Assembly: GCA_964368765.1 (NCBI GenBank)
Contig: CAYJCU010000027.1
Location: 1 to 23,655 of the forward strand
Reading direction: 5' to 3'
DNA length: 23,655 bases
DNA from: JADFUS01 sp964368765
Lineage (GTDB): Bacteria > Bacteroidota > Bacteroidia > Bacteroidales > Rikenellaceae
Shown here: piece after piece, positions 21,040 to 23,655 of the stretch
Numbering within the stretch: position 1 is the first letter of the stretch
Layout of the letters: each line of letters begins with the position of its first letter
Translations under genes and position numbers: made by a program
Notes under the pieces: generated by a model
What the model was told of the DNA's origin: nothing
Database searches by the model: none
Seen by the model: the letters and a program-made list of their open reading frames with translations, nothing else

Positions 21040-23457
21040 ATGCTGACTTTAGAAAATATAGAGAGTGGCAAAGAGTGTATTATTGTCAAGGTACATGGCT
21101 ACGGAGAGTTTCGTCATAGGGTGATGGAGCTTGGCTTTGTGCGTGGGCAAAGGGTTAAGGTAATAAAAAATGCACCTATGAACGACCCTGTTGAGTATCA
21201 GGTATTAAACTCAAGAATAACAATACGCAGAAGTGAGGCTGAAATGATTGAGGTGGTGCTGCTAGATGATAATAAATCAATAAACACATCCACAACTTTT
21301 GAGGGCACTCATGAAATAAGCCAAAACATTAATAAACAGATTGACAGATTATCTAAGACTATTGAGATAGCCTTAGTTGGTAATCCTAATTGTGGTAAAA
21401 CAACACTTTTCAATCGCATAACAGGTGGAAGCGAAAAGACAGGTAACTATGCAGGTGTTACTGTGGGCACAAAGAGTGCTACTATTGAATATAAAGGCTA
21501 CAAAATAATTATCACAGACCTACCAGGCACCTACTCTATCAATGAATACTCTAAAGAGGAGACATTTGTACGAGAATATCTTACAGATAACCACCCAGAC
21601 ATAGTTTTAAATGTTGTTGATGCTACTAATTTAGAGAGAAATTTATACCTAACAACTCAGCTCATTGATATGAGTGCCAACACATTAATGGCACTTAACA
21701 TGTATGATGAGATGGAGGAAAGTGGTATTACACTAGATTTCAACTCACTATCAGCCATGTTAGGTTTCCCTATAATACCAACCATTGCAAATAAGGGAGA
21801 CGGGCTAAATGAGTTATTAAATATGGCTATCTTGCTTTTTGAGGAGGAGGCAGAGATTCGACATTTCCATATCAATTATGGTAATATCATCGAGAATGAA
21901 ATATCATCTATTGAGAAATACCTAGACTTAAGTAGTGATATTCAAGCTAAGTTTCATACACGTTATCTATCTATAAAACTACTTGAAAGCCCTAATTTCA
22001 TATCTATTGTAAAAGATATAGATAAGGGCAGTAATAGCGATTTATTTAATATAGACACTCTTGAAAACAAAGTACGTACATCGCATACAAGGCTAGAGAA
22101 AGAGTATAAAGATGACCCACGAGCAGTTATCACAGGTGCACGCTATGGTTTTGTTAGAGGAGCACTTGCTGAGACCCAAAAGAAAAACAATAATCGCCGT
22201 TTAGAAAAAGCATCGGCAATAGACAATATACTTACCAATAAGTTTTTCGGCTTACCTATTCTTATTTTATTTATATGGTTAATGTTTCAGGCAACCTTTA
22301 CATTGGGCAGTTTCCCTGCTGAATGGATTGAGATAGTGGTAGGTAAACTTGGAGAATGGGCATCAGGAGTTATACCTAGTGGTATGATTCACGATTTAGT
22401 GGTTAATGGTATCATAGCTGGAGTGGGTGGCGTTGCTGTCTTTATTCCTAATATCATGATTCTATTCCTCTTTATGGCTTTTTTAGAAGAGAGTGGATAT
22501 ATGGCTCGTGCTGCCTTTATTACCGATAAATTGATGCACAAAATAGGACTGCACGGCAAGTCGTTTATTCCTCTTCTTATGGGTTTTGGATGTAATGTGC
22601 CTGCCATTGTAGCAACAAGGGTATTAGCAAGCCGTAAAGATAGGCTTATCACCATGCTTATTATGCCTTTCATGTCTTGTAGTGCTAGACTACCAGTTTT
22701 TATACTTATTATATCTATATTTTTTGATAATAGACAGGGATTAGTATTATTGTCTTTATATGGTATTGGTGTCTTAATTGCAATAATTACATCTATAATA
22801 TTAAGCAAAGTTCTCAAGGTAAAAGAGGAGGCACCTTTTGTTATGGAGCTACCAACATACCGCCTACCAACATTACGTTCTGTATTTACAGAGGCATGGG
22901 ATAAGGTTAAGCACTACGTACGAAAGATGGGAACAACTATTTTTGCATTCTCAGTACTGATTTGGGCATTGGGCTATTTCCCACGTGCTGAGTCAGAGAA
23001 TATAACCCCTAATGAGCAGTTAGAGCAATCATATATTGGTCGTATAGGCAAAGGAATAGAGCCTTTGATACGTCCGTTAGGTTTTGATTGGAAGATGGGT
23101 GTGAGCCTTGCTAGTGCTATTGGAGCTAAAGAGGTTGCTGTAAGTACTCTTGGTGTTCTTTACGGTGCAAGCGGGGATGATATAGAGGATGAGGCAGTTA
23201 TGACCTCTATGAAGAATAATATAGCTGAGAGCCGATATGCTTCAGGTGAGCGAAAAGGAGAGAGAGTTTTTACACCTATTGTAGCCTTTTCATATTTGGT
23301 ATTTATGTTATTATATACACCTTGTGTTGCTGTGGTAGCTGCAATAGCACGTGAGGGAGGCAAACGTTGGGCACTACTTTCAGTAGGTATGACTTTAGCA
23401 ATAGCATGGATTATGGCATATTTAGTTAAAATTATAGGAAATTTTTTCATTTTATAA
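21040..23457 (+). CDS. feoB: Fused FeoA-FeoB ferrous iron transporter
   Basis: An 805-aa inner-membrane Fe(II) uptake protein. Residues about 1-75 are a FeoA SH3-like domain (VHGYGEFRHRVMELGFVRGQ). A GTPase domain begins at about 107, with G1 GNPNCGKT (114-121), G3 DLPGTYS (160 onward) and NMYD as the G4 motif. The C-terminal half holds two Gate-type membrane blocks, with GFGCNVPAIVATR and FMSCSARLPVFIL, and GAKEVAVSTLG near the end. The FeoA fusion is common in Bacteroidota. Iron supply would support the iron-rich hydrogenases, though they are not in the same operon. No Fur site was identified. Confidence 0.95.
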   Translation: MLTLENIESGKECIIVKVHGYGEFRHRVMELGFVRGQRVKVIKNAPMNDPVEYQVLNSRITIRRSEAEMIEVVLLDDNKSINTSTTFEGTHEISQNINKQIDRLSKTIEIALVGNPNCGKTTLFNRITGGSEKTGNYAGVTVGTKSATIEYKGYKIIITDLPGTYSINEYSKEETFVREYLTDNHPDIVLNVVDATNLERNLYLTTQLIDMSANTLMALNMYDEMEESGITLDFNSLSAMLGFPIIPTIANKGDGLNELLNMAILLFEEEAEIRHFHINYGNIIENEISSIEKYLDLSSDIQAKFHTRYLSIKLLESPNFISIVKDIDKGSNSDLFNIDTLENKVRTSHTRLEKEYKDDPRAVITGARYGFVRGALAETQKKNNNRRLEKASAIDNILTNKFFGLPILILFIWLMFQATFTLGSFPAEWIEIVVGKLGEWASGVIPSGMIHDLVVNGIIAGVGGVAVFIPNIMILFLFMAFLEESGYMARAAFITDKLMHKIGLHGKSFIPLLMGFGCNVPAIVATRVLASRKDRLITMLIMPFMSCSARLPVFILIISIFFDNRQGLVLLSLYGIGVLIAIITSIILSKVLKVKEEAPFVMELPTYRLPTLRSVFTEAWDKVKHYVRKMGTTIFAFSVLIWALGYFPRAESENITPNEQLEQSYIGRIGKGIEPLIRPLGFDWKMGVSLASAIGAKEVAVSTLGVLYGASGDDIEDEAVMTSMKNNIAESRYASGERKGERVFTPIVAFSYLVFMLLYTPCVAVVAAIAREGGKRWALLSVGMTLAIAWIMAYLVKIIGNFFIL

Positions 23458-23521
23458 TTCATTAATTGTCAAATATTTAAAAAAAAGTTTTAAAAAAAAT
23501 AAAAAAAAGTTATCAAAAAAT

Positions 23522-23552
23522 TTGGAGGTTATATAAAAATGCTCTATCTTTG
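23522..23552 (+). promoter_or_regulatory. Promoter of tRNA-Asn
   Basis: TTG (23522-23524), 20 nt, TATCTTTG (23545-23552) is a near-ideal Bacteroidota promoter, about 30 nt before the tRNA 5' end. Confidence 0.85.
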
Positions 23553-23580
23553 CACTCGTTAAGTTAAAACAACAAAACAT

Positions 23581-23655
23581 TCCTCGTTAGCTCAGTTGGT
23601 TAGAGCACCTGACTGTTAATCAGGGGGTCCTAGGTTCAAGTCCTAGACGAGGAGC
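23581..23655 (+). tRNA. tRNA-Asn(GTT)
   Basis: The cloverleaf is clear. Acceptor TCCTCGT pairs with ACGAGGA. The D-arm contains GCTCAGTTGGTTAGAGC. The anticodon stem CCTGA/TCAGG encloses CTGTTAA (anticodon GTT), and TAGG/CCTA encloses TTCAAGT. The discriminator G is at 23654 and the first C of a possible encoded CCA is the last base, so the extreme 3' end is cut by the window. Confidence 0.97.

Noticed and set aside
22389..22817. Open frame of 142 codons on the minus strand within feoB
   Set aside because: It is antisense to conserved FeoB membrane segments; hydrophobic codons read backward often stay open.
21040..23457. FeoA-FeoB fusion as a novelty
   Set aside because: This fusion is common in Bacteroidota.
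1..23655. CRISPR array, prophage, integrase or insertion sequence
   Set aside because: No regularly spaced repeats, transposase or phage-like gene is seen; the repeats present are pairs of intergenic elements.

Overview
The window looks like a chromosomal segment from an anaerobic, AT-rich member of the Bacteroidota, most likely Bacteroidales. Several genes have a typical Bacteroidota promoter (TTG, about 19-20 nt, then TAnnTTTG). Ribosome-binding sites are A-rich and weak. FeoA is fused to FeoB, GlpQ is a periplasmic-type lipoprotein, and an OprP-type porin is present. No phage, transposase, plasmid or CRISPR feature was seen, and gene density is ordinary.

Layout. (1) 1-391: non-coding, with a repeated structured element (R1, minus strand) and a short palindrome repeat at the left edge. 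(2) 392-7376: a glycerol-3-phosphate (G3P) region. A DeoR-type regulator (glpR-like) is divergent from a FAD G3P dehydrogenase, followed by glpT, a glycerophosphodiester phosphodiesterase lipoprotein and an outer-membrane porin, closed by a strong terminator. Together these suggest a route in which the porin admits glycerophosphodiesters, the phosphodiesterase releases G3P, GlpT imports it and the dehydrogenase makes DHAP. (3) 7505-8740: a good promoter, a structured leader (element A) and an orphan membrane protein. (4) 8826-13761: a bidirectional terminator, then a tight four-gene minus-strand operon. In transcription order it encodes a [2Fe-2S] thioredoxin-like protein, a PAS-containing hydrogenase-like sensor, a SpoIIE-type phosphatase and a catalytic-type [FeFe] hydrogenase. 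Its leader carries element B, a relative of element A. (5) 13875-15077: a terminator and an iron-containing alcohol dehydrogenase. (6) 15201-21021: cvfB-like RNA-binding gene, purA, argS, xseA and xseB, with a second copy of the repeated element (R2) just upstream of argS. (7) 21040-23655: feoAB and a tRNA-Asn(GTT) with its own promoter at the right edge.

The most unusual material is non-coding. Elements A (7518-7672, +) and B (13579-13743, -) share an ungapped block of about 69 nt at roughly 77% identity, plus several upstream blocks in the same order. They sit behind promoters of unrelated genes: an orphan membrane protein and the hydrogenase operon. Elements R1 (105-266, -) and R2 (17508-17667, +) are a second, unrelated pair. 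They share two helices in which base pairs change compensatorily. I cannot match either pair to a known RNA family from memory. They are the best candidates here for undescribed regulatory RNAs. The other notable system is the hydrogenase sensing operon, in which the sensor homolog has the TSCCP proton-relay cysteine replaced by alanine while the catalytic homolog keeps it.
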